Source of the DNA: Oerskovia turbata
GTDB lineage: Bacteria; Actinomycetota; Actinomycetes; Actinomycetales; Cellulomonadaceae
Length of the DNA: 64,000 nucleotides
Direction of reading: 5' to 3'
Assembly: GCF_000718325.1 (NCBI RefSeq)
Contig: NZ_JOFV01000012.1
Span: 1-64,000, forward strand
Shown here: positions 8,158 through 17,898 of the stretch, in pieces
Numbering within the stretch: the first letter of the stretch is position 1
Layout of the letters: every line of letters starts with the position of its first letter
Notes under the pieces: model-generated
The model's database searches: none
What the model was told of the DNA's origin: nothing
The model's input: only the letters and a program-made list of their open reading frames with translations
Program-made: the position numbers and the translations under genes

Positions 8158-10068
8158 TCAGGACTTCTTCGCGCGGGAGAACGCGCGGGCGCGCTCGGTC
8201 TGGTCGAGGATGACCTTGCGGATGCGCACGACCTCGGGGGTGACCTCGACGCACTCGTCCTCGCGGGCGAACTCGAGCGACTCCTCGAGCGTCAGGTGCT
8301 TCGGGGGCGTGAGGTTCTCGAAGGTGTCGGAAGAGGCTGCACGCATGTTCGTGAGCTTCTTCTCCTTCGTGATGTTGACGTCCATGTCCTCGTTGCGCGA
8401 GTTCTCGCCGACGATCATGCCCTCGTAGACCTCCTGCGTGGGGTCGACGAAGAAGGAGCCGCGCTCCTGCAGGTTGATCATCGCGAACGGCGTCACGACG
8501 CCTGCGCGGTCCGCGACGAGCGAGCCGTTGACGCGGGTCTCGATGGGGCCCGCCCACGGCTCGTAGCCCTCCGCGATGGAGGCCGCGATACCGGTTCCGC
8601 GCGTGTCCGTGAGGAAGCGGGTGCGGAAGCCGATGAGGCCACGCGCCGGGACGACGAACTCCATGCGGACCCAGCCCGTGCCGTGGTTCGACATGGTCTC
8701 CATGCGGCCCTTGCGCTGCGCGAGGAGCTGCGTGACGTTGCCCAGGTACTCCTCGGGCACGTCGATCGTCATGCGCTCCATGGGCTCGCACTTCTTGCCG
8801 TCGATCACCTTGGTGACCACCTGCGGCTTGCCCACGGTCAGCTCGAAGCCCTCGCGTCGCATCTGCTCGACGAGGATCGCGAGAGCGAGCTCACCACGGC
8901 CCTGGACCTCCCAGGCGTCGGGGCGCTCGGTCGGCAGGACGCGCAGCGACACGTTGCCGATGAGCTCCTTGTCGAGGCGGTCCTTGACCTGACGGGCCGT
9001 GACCTTGTGCCCCTTGCCACCCTTGCCCGCGAGCGGGGAGGTGTTGATACCGATCGTCATCGAGATCGCCGGGTCGTCGACCGTGATGAGCGGCAGCGGA
9101 CGCGGGTCGTCGGGGTCCGTGAGGGTCTCACCGATGGTGATGTCCTCGATGCCCGCGACCGCGACGATGTCACCGGGGCCGGCCGAGTCGGTCGGCACGC
9201 GGTCGAGCGCCTTGGTCTCGAGGAGCTCGGTGATCTTGACGTTCTGCATGGTGCCGTCGTGACGCGCCCACGCGACCGTCTGGCCCTTGTGGATCGTGCC
9301 GTTGAAGATGCGCAGCAGCGCGAGGCGGCCCAGGAACGGCGACGCGTCGAGGTTGGTGACGTGGGCCTGGAGGGGCGCGCCCTCCTCGTACGTCGGCGCG
9401 GGGATCTTCTCGAGGATGGTCTCGAACAGGGGCTCGAGGTCCTCGGAGTCGGGGACGCCGCCGTCCTCGGGCTGGTTCTTGGACGCACGGCGCAGCTTGG
9501 CGGCCGCGTACACGACGGGCACGTCGAGGATCGCGTCGAGGTCGAGGTCGGGGACCTCGTCCGCGAGGTCGCCCGCGAGGCCCAGCAGCAGGTCGGTGGC
9601 CTCGGCGACGACGTCGGTGATGCGCGCATCAGGGCGGTCGACCTTGTTGACCACGATGATGACGGGCAGCTTCGCGGCGAGCGCCTTGCGCAGCACGAAG
9701 CGCGTCTGGGGCAGCGGGCCCTCGGACGCGTCGACGAGCAGCACGACGCCGTCGACCATGGACAGGCCGCGCTCGACCTCACCACCGAAGTCGGCGTGGC
9801 CCGGGGTGTCGATCACGTTGATCGTGATGCCCTCGGGGTGCCCCGCCGCGGCGGCCGCCGGACCGGCGTAGCGCACGGCGGTGTTCTTCGCGAGGATCGT
9901 GATGCCCTTCTCGCGCTCCAGGTCACCGGAGTCCATGGCCCGCTCGTCGACGTGCGCGTGCGCGCCGAACGCGCCGGACTGGTGCAGCATCGCGTCGACC
10001 AGGGTCGTCTTGCCGTGGTCGACGTGGGCGACGATCGCCACGTTGCGCAGGTCAGAGCGCACAGACAT
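8158..10068 (-). CDS. typA: Translational GTPase TypA/BipA
   Basis: Ribosome-associated GTPase of the EF-G/LepA class, involved in 50S assembly and stress adaptation. The 636-aa product starts [20 protein letters not shown], with the P-loop AHVDHGKT at 14-21. [20 protein letters not shown] (G3) and NKVDRPDA (G4) follow. The C-terminal half carries the TypA-specific region ending in [11 protein letters not shown] chose ATG 10068 because it sits directly before the conserved N-terminus; the open frame continues upstream but without family similarity. It is monocistronic, with hairpins on both sides. Confidence 0.96.
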   Translation of the reverse strand: MSVRSDLRNVAIVAHVDHGKTTLVDAMLHQSGAFGAHAHVDERAMDSGDLEREKGITILAKNTAVRYAGPAAAAAGHPEGITINVIDTPGHADFGGEVERGLSMVDGVVLLVDASEGPLPQTRFVLRKALAAKLPVIIVVNKVDRPDARITDVVAEATDLLLGLAGDLADEVPDLDLDAILDVPVVYAAAKLRRASKNQPEDGGVPDSEDLEPLFETILEKIPAPTYEEGAPLQAHVTNLDASPFLGRLALLRIFNGTIHKGQTVAWARHDGTMQNVKITELLETKALDRVPTDSAGPGDIVAVAGIEDITIGETLTDPDDPRPLPLITVDDPAISMTIGINTSPLAGKGGKGHKVTARQVKDRLDKELIGNVSLRVLPTERPDAWEVQGRGELALAILVEQMRREGFELTVGKPQVVTKVIDGKKCEPMERMTIDVPEEYLGNVTQLLAQRKGRMETMSNHGTGWVRMEFVVPARGLIGFRTRFLTDTRGTGIAASIAEGYEPWAGPIETRVNGSLVADRAGVVTPFAMINLQERGSFFVDPTQEVYEGMIVGENSRNEDMDVNITKEKKLTNMRAASSDTFENLTPPKHLTLEESLEFAREDECVEVTPEVVRIRKVILDQTERARAFSRAKKS

Positions 10069-10255
10069 ACAGAACTCATTTCGGGAGAGGAGCGAGCGAC
10101 GGAGGTTTCCGCCCCGGAGTTGGTGGCCAGCAGACGGGCGCCGCCCGCGCAGAGCACGCGCGCGCCGTCGTCCGGGCACGGCTATCTTACCGGGTGCGAG
10201 CCAGTGCGTGGAGAGGGTGCTCCGTCACACCCGTCCCTCGCCCGGCCACCACGCA

Positions 10256-10293
10256 AGATGCCCGACGACGGCACGCGCCGTCGTCGGGCATCT
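10256..10293 (-). terminator. Terminator of the peptide-importer ATPase gene
   Basis: A perfect 17-bp stem, AGATGCCCGACGACGGC and its complement, closed by a 4-nt loop (ACGC). It lies 19 bp beyond the stop of the double-ATPase gene and upstream of typA. Confidence 0.8.
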
Positions 10294-10311
10294 CACCCGC
10301 GCTGCGGGAGG

Positions 10312-12117
10312 TCAGGGCTGCTGCGGGATGCGGTCGCCCTCGATGTTCTCGCGACGGTCGAGCTGCGAACGGTGGAGCGCGTCGACCTCGCTCGACTCGT
10401 CCCGGGCGATGTCCTTGGCCTCGTTGACGAGCAGGAGGTCGCGGGCCTCGCGGCGCACGCGCTGCTGCTCCGGGTCCGGCACGGGGACCGCGGCGAGCAG
10501 ACGGCGCGTGTAGTCGTCGCGCGGGGAGTTGACGACCTGCGCCGTGTCCCCGACCTCGACCAGCTTGCCGTGGTGCATCACCGCGATCCGGTCGGACAGG
10601 ATCTCGACGACCGCGAGGTCGTGCGAGATGAACAGGCAGGCGAAGCCGTGCTCGCGCTGCAGGTCCTGGAAGAGGTCGAGCACCTTGGCCTGGACCGACA
10701 CGTCGAGCGCCGACGTGGGCTCGTCCGCGACCAGGAGCTTGGGCTCGAGCGAGAGCGCCCGGGCGATGCCCACGCGCTGACGCTGACCACCCGAGAGCTC
10801 GTGCGGGTAACGGTTGCGCATCGCACGCGGCAGCTCGACCTGGTCGAGCAGGCGCTCGACCTCGTTGCTCAACGCCTTGCCCTTGATGCCCTTGTGGAGC
10901 ATGAGCGGCTCCCCGATGGACTCACCGATCGGCAGACGCGGGTTGAGCGACGAGCCCGGGTCCTGGAAGACGATCCCGACCTGGTTGCGCAGCGGACGCA
11001 GGTCGCGCGAGCGGGCACCGACCATGTTCTGGCCGACGATCGACAGCTCACCGCCGGTGACGGGCAGCAGCCCCACCGCCGCACGGCCGATCGTCGTCTT
11101 GCCCGAGCCGGACTCACCCACGAGGCCGACGACCTCGCCCTGGCGGATCGTCAGGTTGACCCGGTCGACCGCACGGAAGCCGGGCGCGCGGCCACGACCC
11201 GGGTACTCGATGACCATGTCCTTGGCCTCGAGCACGACCGGGCGCTGGTCCACGACGGGCTGGACCGGCTCGGTGACCTCGGCGCGAGCGGTGCCCAGGT
11301 GCGGGACCGCGTCGAGCAGCCGCTGCGTGTAGGGGTGCTGGGGCGCGGAGAAGATCTGCGCCGCCGTGCCCTCCTCCACGACCAGGCCGTTCTTCATGAC
11401 GAGGATGCGGTCCGCCATGTCGGCGACGACGCCCATGTCGTGCGTGATGAGGATGATGCCCGAGTCGATGCGGTGACGCAGGTCACGCATGAGCTTGAGG
11501 ATCTCGGCCTGGACCGTGACGTCGAGGGCCGTGGTCGGCTCGTCGGCGATGAGCAGGCGCGGGTCGCACGCGAGAGCCTGCGCGATCATCGCGCGCTGAC
11601 GCTGGCCGCCCGAGAGCTGGTGCGGGTAGGAGTCGAAACGGCGCTCCGGCTCGGGGATCTCCACGAGCGTGAGCAGCTCGATCGCGCGCTTCCTGGCGTC
11701 CTTGGGACCCATGTCGAAGTGCGTGCGCAGCGTCTCGACGATCTGGAACCCGACGGTGTACACCGGGTTGAGCGCCGTCATGGGCTCCTGGAAGATCACC
11801 GAGATCTCCTTGCCACGGATGTGGCGGAGCTTGCTCGTCGACATCCCGATGAGCTCACGGTCACCCAGCTTCGCGCTGCCGGTCGCCCGACCGTTCGGCG
11901 GGAGCAGACCGATGAGGGACATCGACGACTGCGTCTTGCCGGAGCCGGACTCGCCCACGATCGCGAGCACCTCGCCCGGGTGCACGTCGTAGCTGACGCC
12001 GGACGCGGCCGGGAACCACTCGCCGTCGACGTAGAAGTCGACGCCGAGGTCACGGACGGTCAGCACGGGTTCGCCGGTGGGCGCCGGTGCCGCCTGGGGT
12101 GCTGTCTCGATTGCCAC
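10312..12117 (-). CDS. Peptide ABC importer, fused double ATP-binding protein (DppD-DppF type)
   Basis: 601 aa containing two complete ABC ATPases in tandem, corresponding to DppD and DppF joined in one chain. Each has GESGSGKT (near residues 55 and 335), an LSGGQRQR signature and a Walker B ([26 protein letters not shown]). It would energise dipeptide/oligopeptide uptake with the permeases at 12862-15470 and the binding protein at 15710-17554. The GTG at 12117 is preceded by AGGAAGGA and begins directly before the first domain. It is separated from dppC by a convergent gene, so it probably has its own promoter. Confidence 0.93.
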   Translation of the reverse strand: MAIETAPQAAPAPTGEPVLTVRDLGVDFYVDGEWFPAASGVSYDVHPGEVLAIVGESGSGKTQSSMSLIGLLPPNGRATGSAKLGDRELIGMSTSKLRHIRGKEISVIFQEPMTALNPVYTVGFQIVETLRTHFDMGPKDARKRAIELLTLVEIPEPERRFDSYPHQLSGGQRQRAMIAQALACDPRLLIADEPTTALDVTVQAEILKLMRDLRHRIDSGIILITHDMGVVADMADRILVMKNGLVVEEGTAAQIFSAPQHPYTQRLLDAVPHLGTARAEVTEPVQPVVDQRPVVLEAKDMVIEYPGRGRAPGFRAVDRVNLTIRQGEVVGLVGESGSGKTTIGRAAVGLLPVTGGELSIVGQNMVGARSRDLRPLRNQVGIVFQDPGSSLNPRLPIGESIGEPLMLHKGIKGKALSNEVERLLDQVELPRAMRNRYPHELSGGQRQRVGIARALSLEPKLLVADEPTSALDVSVQAKVLDLFQDLQREHGFACLFISHDLAVVEILSDRIAVMHHGKLVEVGDTAQVVNSPRDDYTRRLLAAVPVPDPEQQRVRREARDLLLVNEAKDIARDESSEVDALHRSQLDRRENIEGDRIPQQP

Positions 12118-12203
12118 AGGTATCAGGATCCTTCCTGTATGCGACGGACGTCGGCGCTGGTCAGCGCTCCGGTCGGTGTCTGCATCTCTGGGAGTATGGG
12201 CCC

Positions 12204-12794
12204 ATGGGACCCACACACGTTTTCAGGTCGACGTACGGCCGGATGCTGACCGGTGCCGCAGCGCTGGTCGCGCTCGTCACCCTGGTCAGCCTCGCGACGT
12301 CGGGGGGCGTCGAAGAAGTACTGCGCTACGGCGCGTGGCCGCTGCTCGCGCTGCTGGTCGTCTGGGCGCTCTTCTGGTACCCCGAGGTCCAGGTGAGCGA
12401 CGGCGAGATCGTGCTGCGCAACGTGCTGCGCACCGTGCAGGTCCCCTGGCCCACCTTCCGGAGCGTGGACGCGCACCTCGCACTCAAGGTGACGACGACG
12501 AGCGGCACCTTCACGGCGTGGGCCGCACCTGCCAGCAGCGGCTCCGTGGCGAGGCTGCGCAACCCCCGCACGGTGGACCCCGCCAGGGGCATGGTCGGTG
12601 ACCGCCTGGTCAGCGGGGCCAACGCCGACGCCGCAGCGCTGGTGATCGGGGAACGCTACGAGGCGCTGCGCTCTGCGGGACACCTCGACGGCCACGACCA
12701 CGGACTCACGCCCCGCACGACGTGGCACGTCGCGACCGTCGCCGGCCTCGTGGTGCTCACGGCCCTCGGGGTGCTCGCCCCGCAGCTCGGCTGA
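12204..12794 (+). CDS. PH-domain (bPH6-like) membrane protein
   Basis: 196 aa. Two membrane segments lie near residues 15-33 and 39-57. They are followed by a soluble stretch (VQVSDGEIVLRNVLRTVQVP, then WPTFRSVDAHLALKV) typical of small bacterial PH domains. A final membrane helix lies at about 175-195. The ATG at 12204 has GGGAG about 11 bases upstream. GAGTAT ends 6 bases before the ATG, so a leaderless transcript is also possible. The gene runs against the peptide importer and splits dppC from the ATPase gene. Function unknown. Confidence 0.8.
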   Translation: MGPTHVFRSTYGRMLTGAAALVALVTLVSLATSGGVEEVLRYGAWPLLALLVVWALFWYPEVQVSDGEIVLRNVLRTVQVPWPTFRSVDAHLALKVTTTSGTFTAWAAPASSGSVARLRNPRTVDPARGMVGDRLVSGANADAAALVIGERYEALRSAGHLDGHDHGLTPRTTWHVATVAGLVVLTALGVLAPQLG

Positions 12795-12800
12795 GCACGC

Positions 12801-12844
12801 CACCGGTACCGACGGCGCCCCGAGGGGAGTCGTCGGTACCGGTG
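12801..12844. terminator. Bidirectional terminator between the PH-domain gene and dppC
   Basis: A perfect 14-bp inverted repeat, CACCGGTACCGACG and CGTCGGTACCGGTG, around a 16-nt loop. It sits in the 67-bp space between two convergent stop codons. Confidence 0.8.
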
Positions 12845-12861
12845 ACGTGAGGCCGGTCATG

Positions 12862-13947
12862 TCAGCTCCCGCCGCCCAGGCCCGCGTGGCCACCCTGGGC
12901 CTGCGCCGGGATGGTGGTCTGGTGCGAACGACCAGCGGCGCGTTCCATCTTCCGCTGCGAGGGGATCCGCTTCTGACGCGGGTCGAACGCGTCGCGCAAC
13001 CCGTCACCGATGAAGTTGATGCACAGCGCGATCACGACGATGAACAGACCGGGCCACCAGAACAGCCAGGGACGCGTCGCGAACGACGACTGGTACTGGC
13101 TGATGAGCTGGCCGAGCGAGATGTCGGGCCGGACGATCCCGAACCCCAGGTAGCTCAGCGCGGTCTCGAGCAGGATGGCCGAGCTCATGAGCAGCGTCGT
13201 CGCGACGATGATGACACCGATCGCGTTCGGCAGGATGTGCTTGAAGATGATGCGCGTGTTGGATGCACCGGCGACGCGCGCGGCGTCGACGAACTCCCGC
13301 TCGCGCAGGCTCAGGAACTCCCCGCGCACCAGGCGCGCCAGGCTCGGCCAGAGGATCATACCGAGCGCCGCACCGAAGATCGCCGCGCTGAGAGAGCCCG
13401 CCATCTTGCCGATCACGGCACCGATGACGATGGTGGGGACCGTGATGACGAGGTCCGTGAAGCGCATGAGCATGCCGTCCGTGCGACCACGGAAGAAGCC
13501 GGACAACGAGCCGATCAGGACGCCCAGCACGCACGCGATGGTGCCGATGATGAACATGACCCCGAGCGACGTCTGGGTGCCCTTCATGACGTAGTAGAAC
13601 ATGTCGTGCCCGTTCTCGTCCTGACCGAACGGGTGCTCGCCGATGGCGAAGCCGGACCCGCCGAGCCAGGTGGGCATGCTCAGCGTGGGTGCGCCGCCCG
13701 CGTTGATGACCTTGCCCGACCCCGCACCCTGCGGCCACCAGCCCGGCACCGGGCCGAAGCCCACCGAGGTGAAGGCGAGCAGCACGACGAGGATCAGGAC
13801 CGCGAGCCCGAGCATGGCGCCCTTGTGCCGGAAGAACCGGCTGCGGACGATCTGCCCCTGGGACAGGCCTTCGACGTCCTTGAGCTCGATCGCGTTCTCG
13901 ATGGTGACCGAGTCGTCGCCGTTCTGGGGGTTCTGAGGGGTACTCAT
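12862..13947 (-). CDS. dppC: Peptide ABC importer permease DppC
   Basis: 361 aa inner-membrane permease with the N-terminal OppC-type segment (RSRFFRHKGAMLGLAVLIL), six predicted helices and the cytoplasmic EAA-type loop AARVAGASNTRIIFKHILPN that contacts the ATPase. It starts with ATG 13947 in an ATGA overlap with dppB. A periplasmic-side loop (about residues 60-105, GPVPGWWPQGAGSGKVINAG) is Gly-rich and longer than in many homologues. The C-terminal 30 residues are basic and Gln/Gly-rich. The substrate is likely a di- or oligopeptide; specificity cannot be read from the permease. Confidence 0.92.
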   Translation of the reverse strand: MSTPQNPQNGDDSVTIENAIELKDVEGLSQGQIVRSRFFRHKGAMLGLAVLILVVLLAFTSVGFGPVPGWWPQGAGSGKVINAGGAPTLSMPTWLGGSGFAIGEHPFGQDENGHDMFYYVMKGTQTSLGVMFIIGTIACVLGVLIGSLSGFFRGRTDGMLMRFTDLVITVPTIVIGAVIGKMAGSLSAAIFGAALGMILWPSLARLVRGEFLSLREREFVDAARVAGASNTRIIFKHILPNAIGVIIVATTLLMSSAILLETALSYLGFGIVRPDISLGQLISQYQSSFATRPWLFWWPGLFIVVIALCINFIGDGLRDAFDPRQKRIPSQRKMERAAGRSHQTTIPAQAQGGHAGLGGGS

Positions 13948-15470
13948 GCGTTCACCCGAATTCGTGGGTCGAGGGCAGCGTAGATCAGGTCCGCCACGAT
14001 GTTGGCGATGATCGCGAGCGCAGCGGTGATCAGGAGGTAGGCCATGACCGGCTCGATCTCGGCCTCCTGGAGCGAGTTGAGGAAGAGCGCGCCCATGCCC
14101 GGCCGGTTGAAGATCCGCTCCGTGACGACCGCACCACCGATGAGGGTGATGACGTCGATCGGGACGATCGTCGCGAGCGGGATCAGCGAGTTGCGGAAGC
14201 CGTGGCGCATGATGACGGTGCGCTCGCTCAGCCCCTTGGCACGAGCCGTGCGGATGTAGTCCTGGCTCATGACCTCGAGCATGCTCGAGCGCGAGTAGCG
14301 CGTGTAGCCCGCGAAGGCGACCAGGATCAGCGTCAGGGTCGGCAGCAGCAGGTGGGTGTACTGGTCGAGGACCTGCACCCAGTAGTTCCCGCCGAGGTTC
14401 GGGGTCCGGTCACCGAACGTCGCGATGGGGCGGCCGTTGATCGCGTTCGAGTTGACGTACGCGGGCCAGACCTGCATGACGCGGTCGATGTAGATCATGG
14501 CAGCGACCACGAACGCCGTGATCCCGCCGGTCCGTGCGGAGACTCCCCAGTCGGGACCGCGGAACAGGAAGCCGACCAGGACGCCCACGCCGATCGCGAC
14601 GAGCGCGAGGCCGAACATCATGAGGTGGCTCGGGGCGACCGAGTTGAAGAAGCCCTGGAGCGGGTAGTAGAGGGCGACGCCGATGGCCACGGTCGCGAGG
14701 GCCGTGTACAGGGCACGACGGTTGCGCAGGCCCGCGGAGACCGCCGTCAGGGCGAACGCGAAGCCGACACCGGTGATGGCGATCAGCACCGGGCCCAGCT
14801 GCGGGTCGGCCCACCAGTCCGTGAGCTGGACGTAGAGCATGACTCCGAGCGTGGCCGCGAAGGCGAGAGCGAAGGTCTGTGCCCTGCGCGCGACCGAGCC
14901 GCCGATCGCCAGGACCCACAGCAGGCCCATGAGCGCCGCGACACCGATCAGCACCGGGATCGAGAGCGTCGGGTCCTCGAGGAAGTCGTTGAAGCCGATC
15001 GCTCCCCACTGCTTGAGCAGCACCGCGACCCAGAACGAGGGCAACGAGTAGAGCAGGAACGACAGGAAGATGATCAGGTAGTCGAACGTCGCGTACTGGC
15101 GCAGTGCGCTGACGATACCGACCGCGACACCGAGGACCAGCGACAGGACCGTGGCGGCCGTCACGAGCTGCAGGGTGGAGCCGATCGCGTGCGACACCAG
15201 GGTTCCGACGTCCTGGCCGGAACGCCAGGCGATGCCGAAGTCTCCCTGGAAGACGTGGCCGAGCCACTGGAAGAATCGCACCACGACGTTCGTGTCGAGG
15301 TTGAGCATGTCCTCGCGCGCGGCGATGCGCGCTGCCTTGTCCGCACCCTTGTACTCACGCAGGTCGGCAAGAGGATCGATCGCGAGATCGACCAGGAGGT
15401 ACATCAGGAAGATGGCCACGAACAGCGTGGCTATGCCGGCCAGAAGGCGGCGCGTAATGAACGTCAACAC
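13944..15470 (-). CDS. dppB: Peptide ABC importer permease DppB, enlarged
   Basis: 508 aa, compared with roughly 310-340 for typical DppB. The N-terminus (FITRRLLAGIATLFVAIFLM) and the C-terminal EAA region (DYIRTARAKGLSERTVIMRH) are standard. Between about residues 150 and 330 lies an extra stretch with several additional hydrophobic segments. The larger form may be ordinary for actinobacterial peptide permeases, which I could not check. The ATGA overlap with dppC indicates coupled translation. Upstream lie two strong hairpins after dppA. Confidence 0.9.
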   Translation of the reverse strand: MLTFITRRLLAGIATLFVAIFLMYLLVDLAIDPLADLREYKGADKAARIAAREDMLNLDTNVVVRFFQWLGHVFQGDFGIAWRSGQDVGTLVSHAIGSTLQLVTAATVLSLVLGVAVGIVSALRQYATFDYLIIFLSFLLYSLPSFWVAVLLKQWGAIGFNDFLEDPTLSIPVLIGVAALMGLLWVLAIGGSVARRAQTFALAFAATLGVMLYVQLTDWWADPQLGPVLIAITGVGFAFALTAVSAGLRNRRALYTALATVAIGVALYYPLQGFFNSVAPSHLMMFGLALVAIGVGVLVGFLFRGPDWGVSARTGGITAFVVAAMIYIDRVMQVWPAYVNSNAINGRPIATFGDRTPNLGGNYWVQVLDQYTHLLLPTLTLILVAFAGYTRYSRSSMLEVMSQDYIRTARAKGLSERTVIMRHGFRNSLIPLATIVPIDVITLIGGAVVTERIFNRPGMGALFLNSLQEAEIEPVMAYLLITAALAIIANIVADLIYAALDPRIRVNA

Positions 15471-15584
15471 GTTGGGGTAAACCTCGCAGACGACTGAGGA
15501 CTCGCGATCAGCGAGTCATTCTATTCCGCGGTCCGGCAGCTGATGCGCGGCGGGAAGTTCTGGCCGGCATGTGCAGGCACGCGC

Positions 15585-15616
15585 GAGGGCGCCGGATGGG
15601 TGCTTCCGGCGCCCTC
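15585..15616. terminator. Hairpin in the dppA-dppB gap (distal)
   Basis: A perfect 12-bp stem GAGGGCGCCGGA / TCCGGCGCCCTC with an 8-nt loop, between dppA (stop 15710) and dppB (start 15470) on the minus strand. Confidence 0.6.
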
Positions 15617-15646
15617 TCGTCGTCTCCGACCGAGGAGATCCTACGC

Positions 15647-15682
15647 GCTCGCGGGGAGGGACTCACATCCCTCCCCGCGAGC
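15647..15682 (-). terminator. Hairpin immediately after dppA
   Basis: A perfect 15-bp stem (GCTCGCGGGGAGGGA and its complement) with a 6-nt loop, only 27 bp after the dppA stop. Such hairpins behind binding-protein genes often stop most transcripts and stabilise the upstream mRNA, giving more binding protein than permease. That role is an inference. Confidence 0.7.
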
Positions 15683-15709
15683 GATACGTCTCACCTGACG
15701 GAGTCGGTA

Positions 15710-17554
15710 CTACTTGCTGGCCTCGGCGTTGCCGGTCGTCCAGTCCCAGTAGCCGTAGAAGATGCCCGGGGCGATCGTGAGCGGCACGACGCCGGAGATC
15801 TTCGACTCGTTCCAGGCGGTGACGCCCGGGAACTGGAAGATGGTGACACCGAACGCGTCGTCGACGAGGTGCTTCTCGACCTCACCGAGGATGCGGGTCT
15901 GCTCGGCCGTGTCCGTCTCGACCTGCAGCTCGTCGAACAGCGCGTCGACCGCGGGGTTCGAGTAGCCGTAGAAGTTGTTCGTCGCGGCGGTACGGTAGTT
16001 CGCGTCCGACTCGGTCACGGCCGTCGAGGTGGACTGCCACCCGAAGAGCGCCGCGTCGTAGAACGACGTCGCGTTGCTCAGGTCCGTGCCCCAGTCCGTC
16101 TGGACCTGGTACGGGGCGACCGTGAAGCCGGCCAGGGCGGCCGACTCGGTGATGAGCTGCGCCTGGTTGACACGACGCGTGTTGTTGGGGTCGAACAGCA
16201 GGCGCACGGAGACGGGCGACGTGACGCCGGCCTCGGCCAGGAGCGCCTTGGCGCCCTCGATGTCGACCTGGTCGTACTGGGACTGACCGCTCGCCGCGAC
16301 GATGGAGTCGTAGGCGGGCGAGCCGGGGACCTGCGTGTACGAGTTGCGGATCTCAGCGTCCGGGTTGAGGGGCTTGATCAGGTTGTCGACGATCTGCTGA
16401 CGCGGGATGGTCTTGAGGAACGCCTGGCGGACCTTCTTGGCCTTCTCCGCGTCGTTGCCGTAGGTCGCCGGGTCGAACGGTCCACCGTTGGTGAACTGCA
16501 GGTCGATGTGCTCGTAGGTGCCCTCGGTCGCGGACTCGACCTTGACGCCGTCGAGCGCGTTGACGGCCGAGAGGATGTCGGCCGTGGACTGCGGGTTGAT
16601 GAGGTCGACCTCACCGTTCTGCAGCGCCTGGACCTGGCCCATCGGGTCGCCGTTGTAGCGGATCGTGACCTGGTCGATGCCGGCCTTGCGGTCGCCCTCG
16701 TACTTCTCGTTGGCCTTCAGCGTGACGTACTGGTCCTTGACGAAGTCCGTCATGACGTACGCGCCGCTCGAGAGGTAGAGGTTCTCGTCGTCGGGGAGCT
16801 CGGCGTAGTTGAAGTCGGTGCTCCACACCTTGGCGATCTTCTGCAGGCTCGCGGTGTCGTTGTCCTGGATCGCCTTGACGACGGCGTCGCTCGCCTCGGT
16901 CGCGTCCTCGATGCCGAGCGCGCGCTGACCCACGACGTGCGCCGGGAGGTTCGGGGAGATCGCGGTCTCCCAGTCGGCGAAGGGCTTGGAGTACGTCATC
17001 GTGATCGAGTTGTCCTCGATGACGGGCGTCTCGGTGATGAGCGCGACGGCGGGCGACGCAGCGTCGAAGTAGACACCTGCGTCGACCTCGGCCTGGTTCG
17101 TGACCTCACCGGTCTCGTCGTCCAGGATCGGCTCGACGTTGTTGAACTTGCCGTTCTGAGCAGCCCACTCGAGGAGGAGGTCCGCGGGGCCTGCCGCGAC
17201 GTCGTCGGACCAGCCGGCGGTGTCCGCGTAGGTGTACTTGATCGTCAGCGGGTCGTCGGAGACCTTCTCGTAGGTGCCGTACGACTCGTCCTGAACCAGG
17301 TTCAGGTCCTCGTCGTAGTAGTTGAAGCCACCCTTCATCAGGTACAGCACGACGTTGTTCGCCGTGGCGTTCCCGGTCATGGAGTTGCCGTTGTACGAGT
17401 AGAACGGCTGGTTCCACGCGATGTTGACGCTCTCGCTGTCGTTGATGCCCGCACCGTCGCTGTTGCCGTCGCCGGACCCACCGGCGCACGCGGAGAGCGC
17501 CAGTGCGCTCGCCGCCACGGCTGCGACAGCCGCAGACTTCCGTGAGATCTTCAA
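15710..17554 (-). CDS. dppA: Peptide ABC importer substrate-binding lipoprotein DppA
   Basis: 614 aa solute-binding protein of family 5. The N-terminal signal (KISRKSAAVAAVAASALA) ends in a lipobox LSAC near residue 22, so the mature protein should be lipid-anchored outside the membrane. The body has the usual motifs of the family (for example SANYAPVIRTA-like YRTAATNNFYGYSNPAVDAL and the VRQAFLKTIPRQQIVDNL helix). It is the first gene of the importer cluster. A FAD- or metal-binding role is excluded; whether it prefers dipeptides or longer peptides cannot be told. Confidence 0.93.
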   Translation of the reverse strand: MKISRKSAAVAAVAASALALSACAGGSGDGNSDGAGINDSESVNIAWNQPFYSYNGNSMTGNATANNVVLYLMKGGFNYYDEDLNLVQDESYGTYEKVSDDPLTIKYTYADTAGWSDDVAAGPADLLLEWAAQNGKFNNVEPILDDETGEVTNQAEVDAGVYFDAASPAVALITETPVIEDNSITMTYSKPFADWETAISPNLPAHVVGQRALGIEDATEASDAVVKAIQDNDTASLQKIAKVWSTDFNYAELPDDENLYLSSGAYVMTDFVKDQYVTLKANEKYEGDRKAGIDQVTIRYNGDPMGQVQALQNGEVDLINPQSTADILSAVNALDGVKVESATEGTYEHIDLQFTNGGPFDPATYGNDAEKAKKVRQAFLKTIPRQQIVDNLIKPLNPDAEIRNSYTQVPGSPAYDSIVAASGQSQYDQVDIEGAKALLAEAGVTSPVSVRLLFDPNNTRRVNQAQLITESAALAGFTVAPYQVQTDWGTDLSNATSFYDAALFGWQSTSTAVTESDANYRTAATNNFYGYSNPAVDALFDELQVETDTAEQTRILGEVEKHLVDDAFGVTIFQFPGVTAWNESKISGVVPLTIAPGIFYGYWDWTTGNAEASK

Positions 17555-17898
17555 TGTTCCTCCTCAAGGGGATGGTGGGTTCCCCGTCGACGTGCTCCGC
17601 AGCAGCACTGCGCGGAGCTCGGCGACACGTGCGGGAGACCCACCACTGGTTTGGGGCAACGGTACCGACCAAGATGGGCGACTTCACCCGGTTGCACCTT
17701 TCGAGCGGCCGATCGTTACCGAGTTGATACTGGCCGGTACGGTGCTGTTTCCGCTTCGATACCCGGAGAAACCGGTACGCAACGGACCGGAAACACGGGA
17801 CGGGCGCCGACCGCGTCTCACGATGCGGCAGCACCCGTCCCAGAAGCGACGAAAGTGGCAGACCTCATAGCAGCCTGCCGGAGGCCTGGCCGAAGGGC
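17555..17898. promoter_or_regulatory. 344-bp gap carrying the dppA leader and promoter region
   Basis: Non-coding on both strands as far as I can judge. The dppA ribosome site is GAGGAGG just before ATG 17554. The middle is less G+C-rich than the surroundings (TATCAACTCGGTAACGATC on the minus strand near 17708-17732). That is a plausible promoter zone, but I cannot choose a clear -35/-10 pair. No convincing hairpin follows ychF's upstream neighbour on this side. Confidence 0.35.

Noticed and set aside
7522..12249. A very long plus-strand open frame (about 1,575 codons)
   Set aside because: It is antisense to mshB, typA and the peptide-importer ATPase, which have clear family motifs. The translation is Arg/Asp/Leu/His-rich low-complexity sequence typical of the opposite strand of high-G+C genes.
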